Shown piece after piece: positions 1 to 6,613 of a stretch of DNA of 58,635 nt. The notes under the pieces are model-generated. The model ran no database searches. It was not told the DNA's origin and saw nothing but the letters and a program-made list of their open reading frames with translations. A program made the position numbers and the translations under genes. The stretch comes from [Clostridium] symbiosum (GTDB taxonomy: Bacteria > Bacillota > Clostridia > Lachnospirales > Lachnospiraceae): the NCBI GenBank assembly GCA_021769625.1, contig JAETSN010000022.1:1-58635 (forward strand), given 5' to 3'. Position 1 is the first letter of the stretch. The number at the start of each line of letters is the position of its first letter.

Positions 1-61
1 ATATATCTATATAATACCATATAATACTATATAATGCAACAATTAAATTGACAAAAAAATC

Positions 62-90
62 CAGGCCTGATGCGGCCTGAGAACTTTTTT
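62..90 (+). terminator. Intrinsic terminator of an upstream gene
   Basis: A 6-bp perfect stem (CAGGCC/GGCCTG, positions 62-67 and 74-79) with a 6-base loop is followed by a T run at 85-90. It would end a plus-strand transcript entering from outside the window. The first 60 bases are AT-rich with repeated TATAATAC-like units and hold no gene. Confidence 0.6.
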
Positions 91-176
91 CCTTTATGTA
101 GCTGTCAAACACCCGTCTTATTGCCATAAACTGTTTTATGAAACAATCCTGCATGCCGACAAATGCAGAAAAAATC

Positions 177-205
177 TTGAATCTTATTCCTTCATATGTT
201 ATATT
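177..205 (+). promoter_or_regulatory. Promoter of orphan antitoxin-type RNA (copy 1)
   Basis: TTGAAT (177-182), a 17-base spacer and TATATT (200-205). The same promoter, with almost the same spacer, occurs at 21962-21990 in front of the complete toxin-antitoxin locus, so the similarity is not chance. Confidence 0.65.
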
Positions 206-211
206 GAAAAA

Positions 212-303
212 GGGAAAGCCAGAGAAGCGGCTACCCTCAGATGATTTGACTAAACTTTACAGCTTAGCCGTCACTACTGCCGATAGTGTCGGCTATTTTC
301 TTC
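212..303 (+). ncRNA. Orphan type I antitoxin RNA (copy 1)
   Basis: This stretch is clearly similar to 21997-22096. Both begin with a GGGAAAGCCAGAGAAGCGGC block and end in a GCCGTCACTA hairpin followed by a T-rich run. Here the hairpin (267-276 with 281-290) has one mismatch. In the complete locus this RNA overlaps the 3' end of a 32-residue membrane toxin gene on the other strand. Here only the C-terminal half of that toxin remains, so the RNA appears to have no cis partner. It could still act in trans on the toxin mRNA at 22.1 kb. The RNA ends are inferred from promoter and terminator positions. Confidence 0.55.
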
Positions 304-346
304 CCCTGAAAATCTGATAGATCAGACCTGCAAGGGCGACAATGAA
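293..346 (-). pseudogene. C-terminal remnant of holin-like type I toxin
   Basis: The minus strand reads FIVALAGLIYQIFRGRK followed by TAG, nearly identical to the last 17 residues of the complete toxin at 22085-22183. No start codon or N-terminal half remains. Homology stops at position 346, where the leader of the alpha/beta hydrolase gene begins. This looks like a recombination breakpoint inside the toxin gene. Confidence 0.7.
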
Positions 347-359
347 AGAGGAATATACC

Positions 360-929
360 ATGTCCAAAATAGCTGTTTACTTCCCCGGCATCGGGTATCA
401 CTGTGACAAACCCCTTCTATATTACGGCAGGAAGATCGCCCGTGAACTGGGATATGAAAATGACAGAAATATAAATTATACCTACAAAGCCGGAAATATC
501 CGCGGCGATCAGGAAAAAATGGAGGCGGCTTACAAAGCGCTGTTCTCCCAGGCCGAAGCCTCGCTGGCAGATGTTGTCTGGAACGAGTATGACGATGTGC
601 TCTTTGTCTCCAAAAGCATCGGAACGATCATCGCGGCATCCTACGCGGAAAAATATCATTTAAGACAGGCAAAGCATATTCTGTATACGCCTTTGGCGCA
701 GACATTCCTGTCCGCGCCAAAAAACGCCGCCGCTTTTATCGGGACCGCTGACCCGTGGAGTGATATCGACAAGATCATTCGTCTCGCGGAAACAAACCAT
801 ATTCCGCTGGCCGTATATGAAGGCTGCAACCATTCACTCGAATGCGATGACGCCCTGAAAAATCTTGAGATCCTGACGGACGTTATGCGCAGGACGTTTG
901 ACTTTTTAAGAGGGGCATCCTTTAATTGA
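360..929 (+). CDS. Alpha/beta hydrolase-fold protein
   Basis: A soluble protein of about 189 residues. It begins with the hydrophobic strand IAVYFPGIGYH, which resembles the HG oxyanion strand of alpha/beta hydrolases. A nucleophile-elbow-like VSKSIGT lies near residue 90, FIGTADPW fits the strand carrying the acidic residue, and GCNHSLE near the C-terminus supplies the likely catalytic His. The elbow reads S-K-S-I-G, so the second Ser would be the nucleophile. I chose the ATG at 360 because GAGGA lies 7 bases upstream; the earlier ATG at 342 falls inside the toxin remnant. The substrate is unknown. The gene stands alone, between the toxin remnant and a regulator gene. Confidence 0.7.
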   Translation: MSKIAVYFPGIGYHCDKPLLYYGRKIARELGYENDRNINYTYKAGNIRGDQEKMEAAYKALFSQAEASLADVVWNEYDDVLFVSKSIGTIIAASYAEKYHLRQAKHILYTPLAQTFLSAPKNAAAFIGTADPWSDIDKIIRLAETNHIPLAVYEGCNHSLECDDALKNLEILTDVMRRTFDFLRGASFN

Positions 930-1154
930 ACGGCATACGCGATGGCTCCTGTCCTTTTCCTTGATCTCACTCCAGTCCGCCACGCTGATGCCGCCTGCAC
1001 TTCTTCCTCAAGCATGGCTCGCCTTTCGCATCCGTCATCAATTCCAATGATGCCGCACTCTCCCCGGGATCTGTTGCCAACTGTAAATCTCAGCTTCTTT
1101 TCCAGATACCGGCAAAAAGTATTCTGGTGACAGATCTGTTTTCCCAAATTTTGG
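930..1154. other. Intergenic stretch, no convincing gene
   Basis: About 225 bases between the hydrolase and the regulator promoter. A minus-strand reading frame crosses it and runs into the hydrolase gene, but it has no ribosome site or recognisable domain. Its GC-rich, codon-like texture (about 945-1130) could be the remnant of a lost gene. I could not identify a family. Confidence 0.4.
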
Positions 1155-1181
1155 TTGACATCTTCCCGCTAATGATATAAG
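1155..1181 (+). promoter_or_regulatory. Promoter of PerR-like gene with possible operator
   Basis: TTGACA (1155-1160), a 15-base spacer and TATAAG (1176-1181), the latter preceded by TG to give an extended -10. An AT-rich TTATTAAGAATTATT follows at 1186-1200. It partly matches the PerR box half-site (TTATAAT), which would fit autoregulation, but its right half is poor. Confidence 0.55.
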
Positions 1182-1218
1182 ATGCTTATTAAGAATTATT
1201 ACTGATAAGGAGGCTGTC

Positions 1219-1602
1219 ATGGTTCGTAGAACTACGATTCAAAAAGAGTTGGTACTGGATGCCGTAAACCATCTTCATGATCATGCCACAGCGGATGAAG
1301 TGTACGAAATGATACATCCCACATATCCCCGTATCAGCAAAGGGACCGTGTACCGGAACCTGAATTGCCTTGTCGAAGAAGGGAAGATCAGGAAGTTGGA
1401 GATCCCTGACGGTCCTGACCGTTTCGACCATATCTGCACACCGCACTATCACATACACTGCTGTAAATGCGGCCGGGCTTTTGATGTGGATATGGATGTC
1501 GTTTCCGGCCTGATGGACAGGGTGAAAGATAAACATGGTTTTGATTTTCTGGATTACGATATTATATTTAAAGGCATCTGCCCGGACTGCCGGAAAAAAT
1601 GA
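1219..1602 (+). CDS. Fur-family regulator, PerR-like
   Basis: 127 residues, normal length for the family. The N-terminal winged helix contains the typical ISKGTVYRNL recognition helix. C-terminal CCKC and CPDC pairs would form the structural zinc site. Ligands aligning with the regulatory site of Bacillus PerR are all present: His in HATAD, Asp in RFD, both His of HYH, and Asp in FDVD. This supports peroxide sensing by metal-catalysed His oxidation rather than simple iron sensing, though that is inference. AAGGAGG lies 6 bases before the ATG. The next gene, a QueD-like protein, starts 55 bases downstream with its own ribosome site and may be co-transcribed. Confidence 0.85.
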   Translation: MVRRTTIQKELVLDAVNHLHDHATADEVYEMIHPTYPRISKGTVYRNLNCLVEEGKIRKLEIPDGPDRFDHICTPHYHIHCCKCGRAFDVDMDVVSGLMDRVKDKHGFDFLDYDIIFKGICPDCRKK

Positions 1603-1657
1603 CGCTCATGCGGCAGCGTAATGGCCGTAAATATATGATACATAAGGAGAATTTGAT

Positions 1658-2221
1658 ATGAGAAGTATTACAACGTTTGATCTGCAGTATGCACACAGAT
1701 TCTATGGCTTCAGAGGGGAGGCGCAGTATTTGCACGGCCATACCGGCGTTCTGACGATCGAGGTGGAGGATGATGTCAATCCCGGCGTCAACATGGTATT
1801 CCCCTGCAACGAGATCCAGAAGACAGCGTGGAATGTCCTGAAAAACTTTGACCATGCCCTGATCTTGCGCGAGGACGACCCTCTTCTGCCCGCGGTTCTG
1901 GATGTCTATGAGAAACAGGGCATAAAGGACGGCGCGCCCCAGAACCAGATGAAGGGCGAAGCTTTCAAGACCGAACTGGCGACGGCTTACCCTGACTGCC
2001 GTCTGGTGGTCACCAAGGAGACCATGACGGTGGAAGGCATGATCAAGATCGTCTATGATCTTTTAAAAGATAAACTGAACATCGCCAAACTTACTTTCAC
2101 CAGCGGTGTCAATGCTGCCACGGAAGAATACGAAGTGAAGGGCACCGTGGAACGCTGCCCGCTCTGCGGGATCGCCCTCGACGAAAACGGCGCATGCCCG
2201 AAATGCGGTTACAGGAAGTGA
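1658..2221 (+). CDS. QueD/PTPS-like protein with zinc ribbon, lacking the Cys
   Basis: 187 residues of the 6-pyruvoyl-tetrahydropterin synthase/6-carboxytetrahydropterin synthase fold. The zinc-binding histidines are present (AHRF near residue 12 and LHGH near residue 27). The C-terminal half has TVEGM and FTSGVNAATEEY, corresponding to the conserved C-terminal strand with Glu. In QueD a catalytic Cys precedes HGH by four positions; here that residue is Ala (AQYLHGH). The C-terminus ends in a CPLC/CPKC zinc ribbon, uncommon in QueD. Canonical QueD activity is therefore doubtful and the substrate is open. AAGGAGAA precedes the ATG at normal spacing. No other queuosine genes lie nearby. Confidence 0.8.
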   Translation: MRSITTFDLQYAHRFYGFRGEAQYLHGHTGVLTIEVEDDVNPGVNMVFPCNEIQKTAWNVLKNFDHALILREDDPLLPAVLDVYEKQGIKDGAPQNQMKGEAFKTELATAYPDCRLVVTKETMTVEGMIKIVYDLLKDKLNIAKLTFTSGVNAATEEYEVKGTVERCPLCGIALDENGACPKCGYRK

Positions 2222-2328
2222 AATACTCCGCAGCAAGCTGCGGGATATTTTACCCTCGCGGCAGTCGCCAATATGCTCAAGCCAACCTTTGTTTGGCTGT
2301 AATGGCTCGTTGCTCGCGGAAATAAAAA
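2222..2328 (+). repeat. 3'-UTR structured repeat, family A (copy 1)
   Basis: It begins directly after the QueD-like stop codon. It contains a CCGCAGCAAGCTGCGG hairpin between AATAC and GTATT-like arms, a CCCTCGCGGCAGTCGCCAA block, a variable hairpin (AGCCAAC...GTTTGGCT), and a TGGCTCGTTGCTCGCGGAAA block. The same blocks occur in the same order and the same orientation relative to the upstream gene at 38399-38517 (minus strand). There the variable hairpin has a different sequence but still pairs. Confidence 0.75.
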
Positions 2329-2333
2329 CTTTC

Positions 2334-2374
2334 GGGGGCGATATGATTCATATGAGTCATATCGCCCCCTGTTT
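2334..2374. terminator. Bidirectional terminator between QueD-like and hsp20 genes
   Basis: A 13-bp stem (GGGGGCGATATGA with TCATATCGCCCCC, 2334-2346 and 2357-2369) has a short T-rich run after it on the plus strand and AAAGT before it. It can serve both converging genes. Confidence 0.8.
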
Positions 2375-2431
2375 TGGGCTATCTATTTTCAGACAGCCCT
2401 TTGCTTGCTATAAGTTATCTTCCTTTATTCA

Positions 2432-2905
2432 TTACTCAATAGAAATATACTTCTTGCTTTCGATCTCCGGCTTTTTCTCTTCTGCCTTCGGGATACTCAG
2501 TTTCAATACCCCGCTCTCATACTTCGCGTGAATATCTTCCTGTTTTACATCTTCCCCAACATAGAAGGACCTGCTCATGCTGCCCGCATAACGTTCTTTG
2601 CGGACAAATTTTCCGGTTTTCTTTTCTTTTTCATCCTTGTCAAACCCCTTTGCTGCGCTGATCACCAGATACCCGTCTTTCAGTTCCAGAGAGAGTTCGT
2701 CCTTCTTAAAACCGGGCAGGTCGATATCCACCTCATAATGGTCATCATGTTCCTGCACATCCGTTTTCATCATATTCGCCGCATGGCGCCCGTACAGTTT
2801 CCTCTGTGCTTTCTGCATCGCCTTATCATCAATCGCGGGAAGATCAAAAAGGTCATCAAAGAAATCGTCAAATAAGTTTTCTCCAAAAATGCTAGGTGTC
2901 ATCAT
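2432..2905 (-). CDS. Hsp20/alpha-crystallin small heat-shock protein
   Basis: 157 residues. The alpha-crystallin domain runs from about residue 50 (YEVDIDLPGFKKDELSLEL) to 145, with the conserved GVLKLSIPK motif near the end and a charged C-terminal tail carrying the IEI-like IES segment. It is an ATP-independent holdase of the cytoplasm. AAGGAGTGATGATTT precedes two tandem ATGs; the first has the better spacing. Regulation is visible: a perfect CIRCE operator overlaps the promoter upstream, so HrcA should repress it. The gene stands alone and converges with the QueD-like gene. Confidence 0.93.
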   Translation of the reverse strand: MMTPSIFGENLFDDFFDDLFDLPAIDDKAMQKAQRKLYGRHAANMMKTDVQEHDDHYEVDIDLPGFKKDELSLELKDGYLVISAAKGFDKDEKEKKTGKFVRKERYAGSMSRSFYVGEDVKQEDIHAKYESGVLKLSIPKAEEKKPEIESKKYISIE

Positions 2906-3019
2906 AAATCATCACTCCTTTTTTATAAGACTAATATCAACTCGTCACTCAGAACTTCCGGAAGGGAAGAAACCGCCAAATCTTTCATTCATTCTCTCCG
3001 TTCCATCTGTTCTGACTAT

Positions 3020-3061
3020 GTTATAGCACCATTGTTAGCACTCGTCAAGAGTGAGTGCTAA
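3020..3061 (-). promoter_or_regulatory. CIRCE operator overlapping the hsp20 promoter
   Basis: TTAGCACTC (3035-3043), a 9-base spacer and GAGTGCTAA (3053-3061) match the HrcA operator consensus exactly. On the minus strand, TTGACG (3043-3048) lies inside the CIRCE spacer and is followed after 17 bases by TATAAC (3020-3025), so bound HrcA would cover the -35 box. Confidence 0.95.
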
Positions 3062-3098
3062 CAATTTTTGTGAACTTTTTGTGTCCTCCTTCTTATTT

Positions 3099-3941
3099 TC
3101 ACTGATTGAAAAAGGCCTTTATCCGGTGCGCACTCTTCATTCCTTTACTGTAGAAGCGTCTCATTGCCTCTATATCTCTCGTCAGCGTGTCCATGCCGCA
3201 GGTATCGTCCGGTGCGAGGATCAGCAGCTTTCCCTCTTTCTCATACCGCTTCGCCAGCGCCACGCTCTCGTTATACTTCGCTGCCCGCCTGCACAGTTTC
3301 TCCGCAGCCAGAGGATACTTCCTCCTGATCGCCGCAGCCAGCTTTTCGTCCTTTTCCGGTGTCCGGATCACATTTTTCGGTTTAGAAAGGATCAGCACTA
3401 CCTTTTCGCACCCGCAGGAAAATGCTTTTTCTATCGGAACCGGATCGCTGAGCGCGCCGTCATAATACGGGATACCGTCCACATTGTAAGGACGGCACAC
3501 AAACGGGATCGCGGAGGAAGCCTTCAGAATATCATAACAGTCCTGCCTCATATCGCCCTTGTCGAAGTATGTTGCTTCACCGGTTTTTGCATCCGTCGCG
3601 ACGACCAGTATTTCGGAAGCGCTGTCCGTTATCTTTTGGAAATCCAGCGGATCCTCCCCATCGGAATTGCTCAAAGTCCCATACACATAATCCAGATCGA
3701 TAAATGACCTCTTCCGCAAAAATCTTCCTATCCCCATATATTGTCTTCGGAAAGAATATTCTGTATAAAAACGGTAATTTCTTCCACGCTGCTGCGCCAC
3801 ATATGCCGCCACATTCGCGCTCCCTGCAGAAACGCCTGCACACAGATCAAACCGTATATCCTGATCAAGACACCAGTCAAAGACCCCTGCCGCATAAATT
3901 CCGCGCATTCCTCCGCCTACATCTACAATCCCTGTCTTCAT
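3099..3941 (-). CDS. Patatin-like phospholipase/acyl hydrolase
   Basis: 280 residues with the complete patatin Ser-Asp dyad. The oxyanion loop GGGMRG is at about residue 9, the nucleophile elbow GVSAGS at about 37, and the catalytic Asp is in YYDGALSD at about 161. This matches the bacterial RssA/YjjU-like group, which hydrolyses lipid acyl esters. No signal peptide or membrane segment is seen, so it is probably cytoplasmic. It is transcribed alone. Its start region converges on nothing recognisable, and a 185-base AT-rich gap separates it from the next plus-strand fragment. Confidence 0.9.
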   Translation of the reverse strand: MKTGIVDVGGGMRGIYAAGVFDWCLDQDIRFDLCAGVSAGSANVAAYVAQQRGRNYRFYTEYSFRRQYMGIGRFLRKRSFIDLDYVYGTLSNSDGEDPLDFQKITDSASEILVVATDAKTGEATYFDKGDMRQDCYDILKASSAIPFVCRPYNVDGIPYYDGALSDPVPIEKAFSCGCEKVVLILSKPKNVIRTPEKDEKLAAAIRRKYPLAAEKLCRRAAKYNESVALAKRYEKEGKLLILAPDDTCGMDTLTRDIEAMRRFYSKGMKSAHRIKAFFNQ

Positions 3942-4126
3942 TTTACAGCCTCCAGCAAACCTTTATCTATAATTTTTTAGTCTATAATTTTCTCTCTCAT
4001 TTTTCAATAGACATACCGGTCCCGAGTGTTTAAAAAACAGTTAAACGTATAGCGATTGTCCGATTTTTGGATATTCCATCCCTGTTTGCCCATTTCGGAT
4101 TAGAAAAAACAGGCGTATTGTAACAG

Positions 4127-4408
4127 GTGTTCCACTTTATCTACAAGGATCCTGATAAAAATATGCTGAAGATCATGGACTGGGCGGATAAATTCGCGGG
4201 CGATGAGTTTGTCTCCCAGAGAAAGACGATCCGGGAGACGATCACAAACCCGGAACATCCTTATTACTCTTATGTACGCCGTCTTTTCACGGATATCGAC
4301 CCGAATGTCACCAAAACCCTCGCCGTCAACTTCTTCATCAACGCCGGCCTGGTAGGATGGCCCAAGGAGGAAGAGCTCCGCAAAAAAATGTCTTCATTTA
4401 TTACTTGA
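4127..4408 (+). pseudogene. Truncated radical-SAM protein, N-terminal fragment
   Basis: The 93 residues (GTG start) resemble the N-terminal extension of a Clostridia radical-SAM family, including the AVNFFINAGLVGWPKEEELR block. In that family this block lies just before the CxxxCxxC radical-SAM domain. Here the frame stops about 10 residues after it, so the whole catalytic domain is missing. There is no good ribosome site at the GTG. It is best read as the remnant of a deleted gene. The family assignment is from memory of related proteins, not a search. Confidence 0.6.
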
Positions 4409-4424
4409 AAATTACAGAAAAAAG

Positions 4425-4453
4425 ATGAAATCGAACAGACATTCTGTTATAAT
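4425..4453 (+). promoter_or_regulatory. Promoter with LexA-like box before the Y-polymerase gene
   Basis: ATGAAA (4425-4430), a 17-base spacer and TATAAT (4448-4453). CGAACAGACATTCT (4432-4445) lies between them and matches the Gram-positive SOS box (GAAC, 4 bases, GTTC) with one mismatch. LexA bound here would block the promoter, which fits a DNA-damage polymerase. Confidence 0.7.
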
Positions 4454-4485
4454 GTCTTTATCTGCTTTCGGAAGGAGGATCACAC

Positions 4486-6012
4486 ATGCAAAACAGCCAT
4501 ATTTATATTGCCATTGATTTGAAATCGTTCTATGCATCCGTCGAATGCAGAGAAAGGCTGCTTGATCCTCTTACCACAAATCTCGTGGTTGCGGATGCCT
4601 CCCGGACAGAGAAAACAATCTGCCTTGCGGTCTCCCCTTCCCTGAAATCATACGGCATCCCCGGGAGGGCAAGACTGTTTGAGGTGGTAAAACGGGTAAA
4701 AGAAGTTAATACTGAAAGAAGGAGCAAAGCACCTGGCAGACAGTTTACCGGCTCCTCATACTCTGCCCCTGAGCTGGCAGAACATCCTGAGTTGGAACTC
4801 TCCTATATTACAGCGCCGCCCAGGATGGCATTTTATCTGGAATACAGCACGATCATCTACAATACTTACCTGAAGTATATCGCTCCGGAAGACATCCATG
4901 TTTACTCCATCGACGAGGTATTTATGGATGTGACGCATTATCTGAAAACCTATGGAATGACGCCGAAGGAACTGGCCTCAACAATGATACGGGATGTATT
5001 TGACAGCACCGGTATCACTGCGACTGCAGGCATCGGAACCAATCTGTATCTGTGCAAGGTAGCAATGGATATTGTGGCAAAGCATGTGGAACCGGATGAG
5101 CACGGAGTCCGTATCGCGGAGCTGGACGAAATGCGATATCGGAAACTTTTGTGGAACCACCGCCCTCTCACTGATTTCTGGAGAGTCGGCCATGGATACC
5201 AGAAAAAATTGGAAGCCGCCGGGCTTTTTACCATGGGGGATATTGCGCGCTGTTCTTTAGGCGGGGACAATGAATACCATAACGAAGATCTTCTGTATAA
5301 TATGTTCGGCGTCAACGCGGAACTCCTGATCGACCACGCCTGGGGCTGGGAACCGACAACCATGGACTTGATCAAATCCTATAAACCGGAAACCAACAGC
5401 ATCAGTTCCGGCCAGGTCCTGCAGTGTCCTTATGACGCAGAAAAAGGAAAATTGATCGTAAAAGAAATGACAGACCTGCTGGTCCTCGATCTGGTAGAAA
5501 AGAAATTGGTGACAGATCAGATGGTTCTTACCATCGGTTATGACATCGACAACCTCGCTGATGCCAAAATCAGAAACAGTTACAAGGGAGAAATCACAAC
5601 CGATCATTATGGGCGAAAGGTTCCAAAACACGCCCATGGAACCGCTAATCTGCATCGGCAGACTTCATCCACACAAATCATCACGGACGCCGTCATGGAT
5701 CTGTATGACAGCATCATAAATCCCAACCTCTTGATCCGCCGAGTAACAGTTGTCGCAAACCATCTGGTGGACGAGACACAGGTGAGGGAGACGGAGCAGT
5801 TTGAGCAGCTCGACCTGTTTACGGATTATACCGCTTTGGAAAAGGAGCGGAAAGAGGAGGAGGAACGGCTTTCCAGGGAAAGACGATTACAGGAGGCAAT
5901 GCTTTCCGTCAAAAAGAAATTCGGTAAGAACGCAATCTTAAAAGGAATGAATCTGCAGGAGGGAGCGACTACCATAGAGCGGAACCGCCAGATCGGAGGA
6001 CACAGGGCATGA
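4486..6012 (+). CDS. Y-family DNA polymerase (UmuC/DinB-like)
   Basis: 508 residues. The palm carries the metal-binding motifs [13 protein letters not shown] (residues 6-18) and [10 protein letters not shown] (about 144), with ATAGIGTN following. A helix-hairpin-helix thumb region ([17 protein letters not shown]) and a little-finger domain complete the fold. The C-terminus has a QLDLF sequence near residue 445, a good beta-clamp binding motif, then a charged coiled coil. It is expected to copy damaged DNA. GGAAGGAGG lies 8 bases before the ATG. The downstream YolD-like gene overlaps by 4 bases (ATGA), the usual pairing for UmuC-type polymerases in Firmicutes. Confidence 0.92.
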   Translation: MQNSHIYIAIDLKSFYASVECRERLLDPLTTNLVVADASRTEKTICLAVSPSLKSYGIPGRARLFEVVKRVKEVNTERRSKAPGRQFTGSSYSAPELAEHPELELSYITAPPRMAFYLEYSTIIYNTYLKYIAPEDIHVYSIDEVFMDVTHYLKTYGMTPKELASTMIRDVFDSTGITATAGIGTNLYLCKVAMDIVAKHVEPDEHGVRIAELDEMRYRKLLWNHRPLTDFWRVGHGYQKKLEAAGLFTMGDIARCSLGGDNEYHNEDLLYNMFGVNAELLIDHAWGWEPTTMDLIKSYKPETNSISSGQVLQCPYDAEKGKLIVKEMTDLLVLDLVEKKLVTDQMVLTIGYDIDNLADAKIRNSYKGEITTDHYGRKVPKHAHGTANLHRQTSSTQIITDAVMDLYDSIINPNLLIRRVTVVANHLVDETQVRETEQFEQLDLFTDYTALEKERKEEEERLSRERRLQEAMLSVKKKFGKNAILKGMNLQEGATTIERNRQIGGHRA

Positions 6013-6446
6013 AATATACCGACCAACACAACTATGACGACATTATCAACCTTCCGCACCATGTATCAAAAAAGCATCCGCAGATGTCACTGTCAAACCG
6101 TGCTGCACAGTTTTCACCATTCGCTGCTCTCACAGGACATGAAGACGCCATAAATGAAACCGCGCGCCTGACCGAATCTTTTATTGAGCTGGATGAGAAC
6201 AAGAAAGAGCAGTTAGATGAACAGCTTCAGCTGATCAGGGAAAATCTGGAACAGAAACCGGAGTGCGAAATCACATATTTCAGGCCGGACGAGATAAAAG
6301 ACGGCGGAGCCTATGTGACAGTCTATGGCAGAGTGAAGAAAATTGATGAATACGGACGCCGAATCATTTTTACCGATGGAACAGTTCTCCCCATAGAACA
6401 TATCTTTTCCATCGGAGGAGAACTGTTCCAAAATGCAGGTTTTTAG
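6009..6446 (+). CDS. YolD-like protein
   Basis: 145 residues, coupled by a 4-base overlap to the polymerase gene. It has the family pattern: an N-terminal [16 protein letters not shown] segment, a helical middle (residues 40-75) and a C-terminal beta-rich part ([26 protein letters not shown]). YolD proteins accompany UmuC-like polymerases and are thought to modulate them. It should share the LexA-type promoter upstream of the polymerase gene. A bidirectional terminator lies 70 bases after the stop. Confidence 0.88.
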   Translation: MKYTDQHNYDDIINLPHHVSKKHPQMSLSNRAAQFSPFAALTGHEDAINETARLTESFIELDENKKEQLDEQLQLIRENLEQKPECEITYFRPDEIKDGGAYVTVYGRVKKIDEYGRRIIFTDGTVLPIEHIFSIGGELFQNAGF

Positions 6447-6515
6447 ACATGCGAGTTCTCCTGTTTTATCACGAAACCGAAACCTCATTGGTGTAATTTT
6501 TCATACAATCATAAA

Positions 6516-6558
6516 AAATCCCCTGCCGCTTTTCTACAAAGTAACAGGGGATTTCTCT
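6516..6558. terminator. Bidirectional terminator between yolD-like gene and ppdK
   Basis: AAATCCCCTG (6516-6525) pairs with CAGGGGATTT (6545-6554), with A and T runs on both sides. It serves both converging transcripts. Confidence 0.85.
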
Positions 6559-6613
6559 TTATTAATACTTACAAATAATCAAACTGCTATTTATACAGCA
6601 CGCAACATCTTAC

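Noticed and set aside
656-1147. 163-residue minus-strand frame crossing the hydrolase gene and the following gap
   Set aside because: Half is antisense to the hydrolase gene, there is no ribosome site, and no domain was recognised. Only the part outside the gene might be an old gene remnant.
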